The position numbers were made by a program, and so were the translations under genes. Of a stretch of DNA of 64,000 bases, positions 49,015 to 57,186 are shown in pieces (positions within the stretch are counted from its first letter, which is position 1; each line of letters starts with the position of its first letter). This DNA is from a virus. The stretch covers positions 51,556 through 115,555 of IMG/VR virus record IMGVR_UViG_3300049460_000134; one strand, 5' to 3'. The notes beneath the pieces were generated by a model, which saw only the letters and a list, made by a program, of their open reading frames with translations, was not told where the DNA came from and did not search any database.

Positions 49015-49124
49015 TGGCGAAGTCGCTAATTCTATCTTTCGCTATTTCGCTACTGGTGAGCACTTGCAGCGCGACAGCACCAGTCTTCGCAAAACTCGAC
49101 GGAGCGCGCTGTGAGCGAATCTGA
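49014..49124 (+). CDS. Very small lipoprotein candidate
   Basis: 36 residues: SLILSFAISLLVSTC is a hydrophobic segment ending in a lipobox-like LVSTC, with a short tail. Overlaps the previous stop (TGATG) and the GNAT start. Contains second-type palindrome words (GAAGTCGCTAATTC, TTTCGCTATTTCGC). Confidence 0.45.
   Translation: MAKSLILSFAISLLVSTCSATAPVFAKLDGARCERI
49017..49056. promoter_or_regulatory. Second-type motif cluster, last copy
   Basis: GCGAAGTCGCTAATTC and TTTCGCTATTTCGC. The rightmost members of the motif group; none seen from here to 64 kb. Confidence 0.45.
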
Positions 49125-49977
49125 AGCGATTGTGACGTATAACAAGAACGCACGAGGGGTCTTTGCGCTCGCGAACGAAATGTTTGTTGAGCGAGGGGCG
49201 CGTTCGGATTGGGAATTGCTCCACGATCTCCATTACAAGGCAGAAGGTCTGCCGATTGGACCGCAGTTCTGGAAGCTGCATCTTCGAGGCGAAACCGTCG
49301 GCGTCCTGGTCATCGGCCAGCCGAAAGGCATGCTGAAGGAGCGCCATCGTGTGTTCCCGAACATGGCACCTGGCGCCAACGAGACGAAGCTGACCAACAC
49401 CAACCGGTTCCGGCACATCAACCAGAACTTCCGGGTGATCTCGCGCTTCGTGATCGACACCAGGTTCCGCGGTATCGGCGCCGGCTACCGGATGATGAAT
49501 CTGGTCAGCCGCATGGATGGGCATCGCTTCATCGAGATCCAGTCCTCGATGTCGAAGTTCAACATCTTCGGCCAGAAGGCAGGCTTCAAGTTCGTCCGAC
49601 CGATGAACGCCAACAAGTTCGAGAAGGGCATGAAGTTCTTCCGCTCGCACTTTCAGGCATCACCCCAGGACTTCGAGGCGATCGTCAACGAGATCGAGAT
49701 GTCGGCGAGCCGCGACAAGCTGTTTGCCGAGTGCAAGATCTTCTATCAGCGCCATTCGGCTCTGGAGAACACTGGTGCAGCTCGCGATCGTGCCGACGGC
49801 CGCGTTGCCTCGATGTCGATCCGCGATGTGGTGAAGGGCATTCAGCAGATGAGCCTCGCAAGCCCGATGTATGGCATCTGGGAAGCGCCTGATCTTGGCC
49901 GCGAGGTTCCAGCAGTCATGCCTCTGACGGCGTTTGACTGCCAGAAGCCGACTGAGCCGTTGCGGTGGAAGCCGTGA
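49111..49977 (+). CDS. GNAT-fold acyltransferase, possible Mom-like DNA modifier
   Basis: 288 residues from GTG 49111, six bases after GGAG. GNAT core: VGVLVIGQ strand, VISRFVIDTRFRGIGAGYRMM with the acetyl-CoA loop R-G-I-G-A-G near residue 128, then IEIQSSMSKFNIFGQKAGFKFV. The C-terminal 100 residues are unlike ordinary GNATs. Phage Mu Mom is a GNAT-fold DNA modifier; association with an ABC ATPase and ParB domains next to terminase makes this plausible here but unproven. Confidence 0.7.
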   Translation: MSESEAIVTYNKNARGVFALANEMFVERGARSDWELLHDLHYKAEGLPIGPQFWKLHLRGETVGVLVIGQPKGMLKERHRVFPNMAPGANETKLTNTNRFRHINQNFRVISRFVIDTRFRGIGAGYRMMNLVSRMDGHRFIEIQSSMSKFNIFGQKAGFKFVRPMNANKFEKGMKFFRSHFQASPQDFEAIVNEIEMSASRDKLFAECKIFYQRHSALENTGAARDRADGRVASMSIRDVVKGIQQMSLASPMYGIWEAPDLGREVPAVMPLTAFDCQKPTEPLRWKP

Positions 49978-50219
49978 CGCTCATTCTGCGCACCAAGAAG
50001 CAGCGTGAGATCGCGGATATCATTCTTCGAGCCGCAGACCAGGGAACGTTTCTGAACGTGACCGAAATCTACGAAATGCTTTCGTGGAACAATGCCTATG
50101 GCTCACTCCGGAAGACGATCAAGTCTTTCGAGGACCGGAACCTAGTGGTGAAGGAACGAGCCGGAATGTGTGTTCTGATTAAGCCTACTCAGGCCCTCTA
50201 TGACTGGTTCCGTAACTAA
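49974..50219 (+). CDS. Winged-helix-type small protein
   Basis: 81 residues from GTG 49974 (GTGA overlap); GTG 49965 is an alternative. REIADIILRAADQGTFLNVTEIYEML...YGSLRKTIKSFEDRNLVV reads as a winged helix. Possible regulator of the late genes; inference. Confidence 0.6.
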   Translation: MTLILRTKKQREIADIILRAADQGTFLNVTEIYEMLSWNNAYGSLRKTIKSFEDRNLVVKERAGMCVLIKPTQALYDWFRN

Positions 50220-50220
50220 A

Positions 50221-50297
50221 TCCGGAGCCGTCTTCTCACTAATATATCTACTTAGATATTTAGATATGTATTTATATTAGTGAGAAGATGGACCGGA
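50221..50297. repeat. Long inverted repeat, copy 2
   Basis: Arms of about 24 bases (TCCGGAGCCGTCTTCTCACT at the left; core TCTTCTCACTAATAT / ATATTAGTGAGAAGA) around a 28-base AT-rich spacer. Compared with copy 1 at 35892 one G-C pair is swapped to C-G on both arms (TGTTCTC to TCTTCTC). It sits between the early/middle genes and the terminase operator. Confidence 0.8.
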
Positions 50298-50316
50298 TTG
50301 AAGCTACGTGCCATAA

Positions 50317-50339
50317 TGTCAGTAAATACTGATTGACAA
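50317..50339 (+). promoter_or_regulatory. Operator copy before terminase
   Basis: ATGTCAGTAAATACTGATTGAC; CATAAT just upstream may be the -10. Drives the packaging genes. Confidence 0.58.
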
Positions 50340-50344
50340 ATTGA

Positions 50345-51022
50345 ATGAAGATGGAAGCTGAAACAAACACTCCGGCTGAAGAAGAGACCGGCACGAAGGC
50401 GCAAGGACGCAGGCTTACGGAAGAAGAATTCGCCGAAGCGCGCGAGCTCTATGAGCTCGGTAAAGCGCGCCTGGCTGAGATCGCCGACAAGCTGAACGTC
50501 ACGCGGCAAACCCTTTCGAAGAAGTTCAAGGACGCAGGCGTTGTTTGGGGCTCACGCGCTCACGAGACGCAAGCCGCGGTGTCTGCTGGTGTGAAGACTG
50601 CTGTCGCGGCAAACGCTGCTCAGACGGCTTCTGCGTTGATCGACCGGTATGCGGAACGCCGCAACGACTGGATCGAGGAAACGCGCGTCCAGGGATACAA
50701 GTCTCTGAAGCAGGCCGACATGCTCGCCAAGAAGATCGTCGGCGAGGCGGTCAAGAACCGTGCTTCGATGGCCTCGATCGACGACGACCTGAAGGCTGTT
50801 CAGCGCTTCCAGAAGATTCTCGTCGAAAACACGCTCACGCGCCTCGATGTCCTGCGCGCCGACGAAGTGATCGACGAAGACGATCTGCCGCAGATCCACT
50901 TCGAGGATCTGACCGACGACGATATCCTGTCGCATCACCGCGACAACGGTCTCATCCAGGAAGACGAGGACGCCGAGGAGATCCTGGCGTCCATCCATGC
51001 TTCCGAAGAGGAAAACCTCTGA
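50345..51022 (+). CDS. Terminase small subunit-like HTH protein
   Basis: 225 residues. HTH at about 35-60 (ARLAEIADKLNVTRQTLSKKF), long helical middle, acidic C-terminus. Position directly before the large subunit (TGATG overlap) and the DNA-binding helix fit a small terminase. ATG 50345 or 50351; neither has a strong ribosome site. Confidence 0.72.
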   Translation: MKMEAETNTPAEEETGTKAQGRRLTEEEFAEARELYELGKARLAEIADKLNVTRQTLSKKFKDAGVVWGSRAHETQAAVSAGVKTAVAANAAQTASALIDRYAERRNDWIEETRVQGYKSLKQADMLAKKIVGEAVKNRASMASIDDDLKAVQRFQKILVENTLTRLDVLRADEVIDEDDLPQIHFEDLTDDDILSHHRDNGLIQEDEDAEEILASIHASEEENL

Positions 51023-52296
51023 TGGGAGCCAATGTCATTCTGAAAGCCCACAAGGGGCAGAAGCTCGTCCTGAAGGACCGCCGGCGTTTCAAGGTGATCG
51101 TCGCCGGCCGCCGCTGGGGCAAGACGCAGATTTCTAAGATCGCGCTGATTAAGGCTGCATGCACGCGCCGCAATCAGCTCGTCTGGTATGTCGCGCCGAC
51201 CTATCAGATGGCTCGACAGATCCTTTGGGAAGACCTGAAGCGCTGTATTCCGAAGAAGCTGATCGTCTGGAACGGCATCAACGAAACACGCATGACTATC
51301 CGGCTCATCAACGGCTCGCGGATTGAGCTGAAGGGCGCCGACAATCCGGACTCGCTCCGCGGTGTTGGTATCAACTTCCTCGTCCTCGACGAATTCCAGG
51401 ACATGAAGAAGGAGACCTGGGAAGAGGTTCTGCGTCCGACCCTGGCGTCCACCGGCGGCCAGGTCATCTTCATCGGCACGCCGAAGCAGTTCAACCACCT
51501 CTACGACATGTATGTCCTGGGTCAGCGTGGCGACACCTATGTCGACGAAAAGGGCAAGGTCGTCATCAACCAGTGGAAGAGCTGGCAGTTCCCGACGATC
51601 ATGTCGCCATTCATTCCGCGATCGGAAATCGAGCACGCTCGCCGCGAAATGGATCCGAAGACCTTCCGCCAGGAGTTCGAGGCAAGCTTCGAGAGCATGT
51701 CCGGCCGCGTCTACTACGCCTTCGAGCGTCGCGAGCATGTGAAGCGCTGCGAATTCGATCCGCGCAAGCCGATCATCATCGGCCAGGACTTCAACATCGA
51801 CCCGATGTCCTCGGTCGTTATGCAGATCCAGGACAACGGCGAGATCCATGTGATCGACGAGATCATCCTTTACGGCTCCAACACGCAGGAAACAGCCGAC
51901 GAGGTGGCTCGTCGCTATCACCGCCAGATGAACCAGATCACATTCTATCCAGACCCTGCCGGCAACAACCGGTCACATGGGCGAGGGGAGTCTGACCTCG
52001 ACATCCTGCGCGATGCCGGCTTTAAGCGGATCATCTTCAAGCGCAAGCATCCGGCCGTCTCCGATCGCGTCAACTCGGTCAACCGATTGCTGCGCTCGGC
52101 CGAAGGCACGATCCGAATGTATTTCGATCCGAAGTGCAAGAAGACGATCGAGGCGATGGAGCAGACGATCTACAAGCCTGGAACGCGTGAGGTGGATAAG
52201 AAGATGGGCGTCGAACACCCTGCCGACGCGCTCGGCTATTTCACCGATTACGAATATCCAGTCCGCAAGGTCGAGATTCTTGGTGTCAGCCTTTAA
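51022..52296 (+). CDS. terL: Terminase large subunit
   Basis: 424 residues. Walker A VAGRRWGKT near 23-31, Walker B FLVLDEFQ, coupling motif FIGTPKQ, and an RNase H-type nuclease beginning GQDFNIDPMS with later Asp in YPDPAG and EHPADALGY. It cuts and pumps DNA into the prohead. ATG 51022 chosen since it matches the family's start and overlaps the previous stop. Confidence 0.92.
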   Translation: MGANVILKAHKGQKLVLKDRRRFKVIVAGRRWGKTQISKIALIKAACTRRNQLVWYVAPTYQMARQILWEDLKRCIPKKLIVWNGINETRMTIRLINGSRIELKGADNPDSLRGVGINFLVLDEFQDMKKETWEEVLRPTLASTGGQVIFIGTPKQFNHLYDMYVLGQRGDTYVDEKGKVVINQWKSWQFPTIMSPFIPRSEIEHARREMDPKTFRQEFEASFESMSGRVYYAFERREHVKRCEFDPRKPIIIGQDFNIDPMSSVVMQIQDNGEIHVIDEIILYGSNTQETADEVARRYHRQMNQITFYPDPAGNNRSHGRGESDLDILRDAGFKRIIFKRKHPAVSDRVNSVNRLLRSAEGTIRMYFDPKCKKTIEAMEQTIYKPGTREVDKKMGVEHPADALGYFTDYEYPVRKVEILGVSL

Positions 52297-52302
52297 GGTT
52301 GC

Positions 52303-52345
52303 GTGTCAGTAAAAACTGACTTACAATTTCTGTTGACTGACACGA
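52303..52345 (+). promoter_or_regulatory. Operator copy plus half-site before portal
   Basis: GTGTCAGTAAAAACTGACTTAC then TTGACTGACACG. Spaced so that two and a half palindromes lie within 43 bases of the portal gene. Confidence 0.55.
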
Positions 52346-52355
52346 AGGCCTCATT

Positions 52356-53942
52356 ATGCAAGATTACGTCCTCCGCAATTTTTACGATCGCCGGCATCCA
52401 GACTATGCCCGTTCGATTGCGCATTGGCGTTTTCTGGAGAAGACCTACGAGGGCGGCCGCGACTGGTTTGAAGACAACATCTTCAAATACGTCAAGGAGG
52501 GCGCGAAGGAATTCAAGGCTCGCAAGGCTCGTGCCTACCGCTTCAACCATACACGCGAAGTCGTCGACCTGGTTGTGAAGTATCTATTCAAGGGCGCCAT
52601 CATCCGCAACACCGATGCGGCGCCGCAGTCCGTGCAGGATTTCTGGAAGAACTCCACCCTGCAGAACATGAACATCGCCCAGCTCATGCGCACCGGCACC
52701 ACCTCGTCCTCGCAGAAGGGCAGGGTGGCGATCGTCGTTGATAACAACGTTCGTCAGGACTCGATCTCTGTCGCCGAAGCCAAGCAATCCAAGATGCGCA
52801 TCTACGCCTATCCGGTCGATGTGACGGATCTGCTTGACTACGCCTTTGACGAAGATGGCGACGGCGGCCTGCTTTGGGTGAAGATCCGCGAATACGTGCG
52901 CGACGACATCGATCCGCTCAACGGCTCTGGTGACGTCATGGCGCGCGTTCGCCTGTGGACGCGCACCGGCTGGCAGCTTTATGTCGAGACCGAAGAGACG
53001 TTCGAAGCGATCGGGGCTGACGGCAAGCGCTATCAGCAAAAGAAGATCAAACTCGAGGATTCGGGTGAGCACAAGCTCGGCAAGGTGCCGGTGATCTTCC
53101 TCGATCACATCATTACCGACAATCCGTATCGCACGCCTGGTCTGATTGACGATATCGCCTATCTCGACCGCGCCGTCGCAAACTACCTGTCGAACCTGGA
53201 CGCCATCATCCAGGATCAGACCTTCTCGCAGCTCACCATGCCGGCGCAGGGACTGCTGCCAGGCGAGGAAGCTTACAACAAGCTGGTCGAACTCTCGACC
53301 AAGCGCGTCCTGATCTATGACGGCGGCACTGGCTCCAACGCAGCGCCCGAATTCATTTCGCCCGATCCGAAGCAGGCGCAGATGATCCTCACGGTGATCA
53401 ACAAGATCATCGGCGAAATCTACAACACAGTTGGCCTGGCCGGCGAACGCACCAAGGAAGACAACTCCGTCGGTATCGACAACTCGTCCGGCGTTGCCAA
53501 GGCCTACGACTTCGAACGCGTCAACTCGCTCCTGACCTCGAAGGGGCAGTCGATGGAGAAGGCCGAAAACGAGATCGTTGAGCTGGTCTGCCTCTGGGCA
53601 GGCGATACCGTTCCGGATGAGCGCCTGGTCAAGTATCCGGAAACCTATGACGTCATGCGTCTCATCGACGACCTGGCGATCGCAGAACAGCTCGCAACCG
53701 TGGACGCTCCGAAGGAAGTCCGCCGCGAGCAGATGCGCAACATCATCGACAAGATCTTCCCGCGTCTCAAGAAGGACATCCGCGCGAAGATCGAGAAAGA
53801 CATCGATGACTGGCTGGAAGGTGACGAACTTCTTCCGGTCCCTACCACCTTCGGCAAGCCTTCAGCGACCAAGTCGCCAGTCGCACCTTCCCGTCAGGGG
53901 CAGGTGACGAAGTCCTCGCCGAACAAACAGGCCGCCAAGTAA
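52356..53942 (+). CDS. Portal protein
   Basis: 528 residues, normal size. HPDYARSIAHWRFLEKTYEGG and RFNHTREVVDLVVKYLFKG at the start fit DUF4055-type portals; IADITYLDRAVANYLS-like helix (DDIAYLDRAVANYLSNLD) matches the portal stem region; C-terminus is Pro/Ser/Lys-rich. Forms the ring at the packaging vertex. Confidence 0.85.
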   Translation: MQDYVLRNFYDRRHPDYARSIAHWRFLEKTYEGGRDWFEDNIFKYVKEGAKEFKARKARAYRFNHTREVVDLVVKYLFKGAIIRNTDAAPQSVQDFWKNSTLQNMNIAQLMRTGTTSSSQKGRVAIVVDNNVRQDSISVAEAKQSKMRIYAYPVDVTDLLDYAFDEDGDGGLLWVKIREYVRDDIDPLNGSGDVMARVRLWTRTGWQLYVETEETFEAIGADGKRYQQKKIKLEDSGEHKLGKVPVIFLDHIITDNPYRTPGLIDDIAYLDRAVANYLSNLDAIIQDQTFSQLTMPAQGLLPGEEAYNKLVELSTKRVLIYDGGTGSNAAPEFISPDPKQAQMILTVINKIIGEIYNTVGLAGERTKEDNSVGIDNSSGVAKAYDFERVNSLLTSKGQSMEKAENEIVELVCLWAGDTVPDERLVKYPETYDVMRLIDDLAIAEQLATVDAPKEVRREQMRNIIDKIFPRLKKDIRAKIEKDIDDWLEGDELLPVPTTFGKPSATKSPVAPSRQGQVTKSSPNKQAAK

Positions 53943-53960
53943 GGCCAACCACTGAAGAAA

Positions 53961-54046
53961 CCGCCGAGATACTGGCGGCCTGAAGACGTGCATACCCGAA
54001 CGGCCAAGATACCGGCCAACCCCAAAGATCGCCCGAGATAATGGGC
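53961..54046 (+). other. Three tandem RNA hairpins with common 8-base loop
   Basis: CCGCC-GAGATACT-GGCGG (53961-53978), GGCC-AAGATACC-GGCC (54002-54017) and GCCC-GAGATAAT-GGGC (54031-54046). Stems differ in sequence but pair fully; loops agree as RAGATAMY. They fill the gap between portal and scaffold genes, just before the scaffold ribosome site (AAGGAG). Confidence 0.65.
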
Positions 54047-54058
54047 AAGGAGTAAGAC

Positions 54059-54967
54059 ATGACTGACGTGCTTAAGAAGTATTCCGCTGGTCGCGCATTC
54101 GGCGCCTTTGCAGCGATGAACATGCCCCATATGCCGCGCATCGCATTCGAAAAGCCCGACGATCTGGGCAATGGCGCTGGCGACAACAACGGTGGTGGCT
54201 CTGATGACAATTCTGGTTCCGATGATTCCACTGGCGGTTCTGACGATGACGCTGCTGGTGATGACGACACTTCCGGCTCCGACAAGAGCGAGGCGGACAA
54301 GGCTCTCCTGCGCGAAGTCATGGAAAAGAAGGGCAAGATCAAGGATCTGACCGGCGAGGTTTCGACGCTCAAGGCTGAGCTGAAAAGGTTCGAAGGCATC
54401 AACCTCGATGAAGTCCGCGCGCTGATCGACGAAAAGAAGAATGCCGAGCTGCAGGCTGAAGAAGCCAAGGGCAACTTCGACCGCGTCAAGCAGATGATGG
54501 TCGAGGCGCACGAGAACGACAAGAAGACGCTCACCGACACGATCGCCGATCTGCAGACGCAGCTCCAGAAGGCCAACGGCCAGATCGATGAACTGACGGT
54601 CGGCCGCTCGTTCTCCGAGTCCAAGTATATCGTGGATGAACTCGTGCTGACGCCGGCCAAGGCTCGCCAGCTCTACGGCGCTCACTTCGGTATCGAAGAC
54701 GGCCAGGTCGTTGCTTACGACAAGCCGACAGGTGCCGACGCTCGCACGGTCTATACCGGTGGTGACGGCAAGCCGCTCGCTTTCGAGGATGCCATGAAGA
54801 AGCTGATCGAAGCCGATCCGGATCGCGATCGCCTGGTCAAGTCGAACATCAAGCCTGGCGCTGGTTCGGCCACCAAGAAGGTCGAAGACAAGACCGACAA
54901 GACCGGCGCCGACAAGACCTATGGCGTGTCGCGCATCCTCTTCTCCCTCAACAAAGAAGACAAATAA
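54059..54967 (+). CDS. Scaffolding protein
   Basis: 302 residues. A Gly/Asp/Ser-rich acidic linker at about 40-75, a long coiled coil at 80-180 (KGKIKDLTGEVSTLKAELKRFE, AELQAEEAKGNFD) and a basic end: the usual layout of capsid scaffolds. Between portal and capsid genes. Confidence 0.82.
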   Translation: MTDVLKKYSAGRAFGAFAAMNMPHMPRIAFEKPDDLGNGAGDNNGGGSDDNSGSDDSTGGSDDDAAGDDDTSGSDKSEADKALLREVMEKKGKIKDLTGEVSTLKAELKRFEGINLDEVRALIDEKKNAELQAEEAKGNFDRVKQMMVEAHENDKKTLTDTIADLQTQLQKANGQIDELTVGRSFSESKYIVDELVLTPAKARQLYGAHFGIEDGQVVAYDKPTGADARTVYTGGDGKPLAFEDAMKKLIEADPDRDRLVKSNIKPGAGSATKKVEDKTDKTGADKTYGVSRILFSLNKEDK

Positions 54968-54990
54968 TCAGGTTTAGCCTGATTTATGGA

Positions 54991-55074
54991 TGTCAGTCAA
55001 CAATTACTGACATTTTTTTCTTGCGTAGTCCAAGGTCGTCGGGTTAACATTATGTCAATCAATTTTGACTGACA
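54991..55074 (+). promoter_or_regulatory. Operator, T-run and capsid promoter
   Basis: TGTCAGTCAACAATTACTGACA followed by TTTTTTT (54991-55018) could also act as a terminator hairpin. Then TTGCGT (55021), GGGTTAACATTATG (55041-55054) and a second operator (ATCAATTTTGACTGACAC). The GTTAACATTATG..CAATCAATTTTGACTGACA block is nearly repeated at 60004 before the tail tube gene. Confidence 0.6.
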
Positions 55075-55105
55075 CCCGACGGCCTGATTTCGTAAGGAGA
55101 ATACA

Positions 55106-56008
55106 ATGCCGCTACTCGTGCAAGAAGCCGCGAAACTGTCCCAGGAGGACAAGGCTCGTGGCGTAATTGAGGAAATCATCGAACGCGATGATCTCTTCGC
55201 GCTGCTCCCGTTCCAGCATGTGAACGACAAGGTTTTCAGCTACGTCCGCGAAGGCACGCTGTCTGAAGGCGAATTCCTGGACGCCTACGAAGAAGTCCCG
55301 GAAGGCGCTGCAACGTTCGAAGAAGTCACTGGCAAGCTCAAGGTGCTCGCTGGCGACGTCGACATCGACAAGTTCACGGCTTCCACGCAGTCGAACCTCA
55401 ACCCGCAGATTGCTATCCAGCTCGCTGCGAAGGCAAAGGGTATCGGCCGCAAGTATCGTCGCACGCTCGTCAACGGTGACTCCTCGGTCAACGCCAAGAG
55501 CTTCGACGGTATCAAGAAGCTGACGCCTGCCGCCCAGACGCTCGTCGCTGGTGCCAACGGTGCTGCTGTTTCTCCCGAAATGCTCGATGAGCTGCTCGAC
55601 GCCGTTACCCTCGGCGCCGACGTGCTGATGATGCGCAAGGGCACCTGGCGCGCTATCCGCTCCATCATGCGCTCCTTCGGTGGCAACACCGGCGACATGA
55701 TCCAGATCCCGAACTTCGGCAAGCCCGTTCCGGCTTACGACGGTATCCCGGTCATCATCAACGACTACATCCTGGACGATGAAGTTCAGGGTTCGGCGAA
55801 CGAGACGACCTCGATCTACGCTCTGCGCCTCAACGAAGCTGACGGCTTCCACGGCGTTTACGGTGGTCCTTCCGCCGGCGTTCAGTTCGAAGACATCGGC
55901 ACGATCCAGAACAAGGACGCGAGCCGGTTCCGTCTGAAGTGGTATTCGGCGACTGCCCTCAAGGCAACTCACGCCGTTGCACGTCTGAAGGGCGTCCTCA
56001 ACGTCTAA
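55106..56008 (+). CDS. Major capsid protein, HK97-type
   Basis: 300 residues. N-arm-like start (LVQEAAKLSQEDKARGVIEE), E-loop region SYVREGTLSEGEFLDAYEEV, P-domain FTASTQSNLNPQIAIQLAAKA, A-domain IPNFGKPVPAYDGIPVIIND and end TALKATHAVARLKGV. Own operator-promoter and a terminator right after it indicate high independent expression. GTAAGGAG precedes the ATG. Confidence 0.88.
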   Translation: MPLLVQEAAKLSQEDKARGVIEEIIERDDLFALLPFQHVNDKVFSYVREGTLSEGEFLDAYEEVPEGAATFEEVTGKLKVLAGDVDIDKFTASTQSNLNPQIAIQLAAKAKGIGRKYRRTLVNGDSSVNAKSFDGIKKLTPAAQTLVAGANGAAVSPEMLDELLDAVTLGADVLMMRKGTWRAIRSIMRSFGGNTGDMIQIPNFGKPVPAYDGIPVIINDYILDDEVQGSANETTSIYALRLNEADGFHGVYGGPSAGVQFEDIGTIQNKDASRFRLKWYSATALKATHAVARLKGVLNV

Positions 56009-56015
56009 TCTTGTT

Positions 56016-56037
56016 TGTCAGTAAAAACTGACTTACT
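56016..56037 (+). promoter_or_regulatory. Operator copy
   Basis: TTGTCAGTAAAAACTGACTTAC between the capsid stop and its terminator. Confidence 0.5.
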
Positions 56038-56039
56038 AT

Positions 56040-56068
56040 AAGGGGCAGGGTCATTCCTGCCCCTTTTG
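56040..56068 (+). terminator. Rho-independent terminator after the capsid gene
   Basis: AAGGGGCAGG / CCTGCCCCTT around GTCATT, followed by TTG. Confidence 0.85.
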
Positions 56069-56097
56069 CTGTTTCCTCCAACCATGATTGGCGAAGA

Positions 56098-57183
56098 ATG
56101 AACTACCTCAAACTCACGTCCAAAGGATTCGAGACCTACAATGGACACCTCAACATCATCCTCTTCCGCGACGGTATCTCGACCACGCCCGTTCCTGAGC
56201 GGATTGCCGACCGCATTGCTGCGGCTACGGCTTGCGTTGCCTGCGACGAGGATGGAAATACCGGCGAGACTCTCCAGCACGTCGGTATTCAAAATCGTCT
56301 CATCGATGACTCCAAGAACCGTGCTCCGGTAGCAAAGCGTCTAGCTCGTCAATCCGACAGCGAGCGCAGCGTCGAAGAGCGCGTCGATCTGTCCAAGGCT
56401 CTGAAGGCTCCGAGCGAAACACTCTACACGCGTCAGGATCTTGAACTGCTCGCTGACAAGGCCGGCATCAAGGGTCTGCGCGACATCGGCAAGAACTGGA
56501 AGGTCACTGGCCGCGCCATCCCTGAGCTGATCGAGAAGATCCTCAATGCCCAGGCGAAGTTCCTCAAGCAGCGCGAGCAGGCGCTCGAAAGCCGCGGCGC
56601 TACCAAGAACCGCGTCACGACGATCGCCCAGGAAGAAAAGGCTGTCGAAGTTGTCGAGGAAGTTCCGGCCGCCGCAAGCATCGAGGGACTAGCCGAAGCT
56701 TACACTGCCAATGGCGAAGTCGTTGTTACTGGCGTCCAGCTCGTCGAGCGTGCCCTGAAGAACTCCGGCAAGTCGCTGACCGGCTGGAACACGCTGACCG
56801 ACAAGGAGCGCAAGCCCTTCATCGATCGCGAGATCACCGCCCTTGAAGTCTTCAATTCCGCTCGCCTAAAGCCTGTCGTCACCGAAGCTTCGGCTGAAGA
56901 GAAGTCTGCTGAGCCCGAAAAGGCCGTCGAGCCTGAGAAGGCTGCCGAAGAGACCAAGCAGGAAGCTACTCCGGAAGGGGAGGGCGAGAAGCAGCCTGAA
57001 AGCACCGAGACGCCGGAAGGCGAAAAGGCGCCTGAAGACGAAACGCCTTCGGCCGACCAGGACGACGCTGACGAGGACAACGCCTCTGATGCCGACGACG
57101 AAGACGATGGCGTCGATTTCATCGATGAGGACGAAGAGGCCGGCGACAAGCCTGCCGACGAAGACGCCAAGAAGGACGCATAA
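56098..57183 (+). CDS. Head-associated hypothetical protein with acidic tail
   Basis: 361 residues. Beginning LKLTSKGFETYNGHLNIILFRDG, central helical parts including GIKGLRDIGKNWKVTGRAIPELI (Rho-N/SAP-like), and a C-terminal 120 residues of Glu/Pro/Asp repeats. Place between capsid and connector genes suggests a head or head-decoration protein. The SAP-like part might touch DNA; inference. Confidence 0.65.
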   Translation: MNYLKLTSKGFETYNGHLNIILFRDGISTTPVPERIADRIAAATACVACDEDGNTGETLQHVGIQNRLIDDSKNRAPVAKRLARQSDSERSVEERVDLSKALKAPSETLYTRQDLELLADKAGIKGLRDIGKNWKVTGRAIPELIEKILNAQAKFLKQREQALESRGATKNRVTTIAQEEKAVEVVEEVPAAASIEGLAEAYTANGEVVVTGVQLVERALKNSGKSLTGWNTLTDKERKPFIDREITALEVFNSARLKPVVTEASAEEKSAEPEKAVEPEKAAEETKQEATPEGEGEKQPESTETPEGEKAPEDETPSADQDDADEDNASDADDEDDGVDFIDEDEEAGDKPADEDAKKDA

Positions 57184-57186
57184 CCA

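Noticed and set aside
50545-51021. N-terminal extension of the terminase frame into the small-subunit gene
   Set aside because: The stretch is Arg/Gly-rich out-of-frame translation; homology-like sequence begins at ATG 51022, which overlaps the upstream stop.
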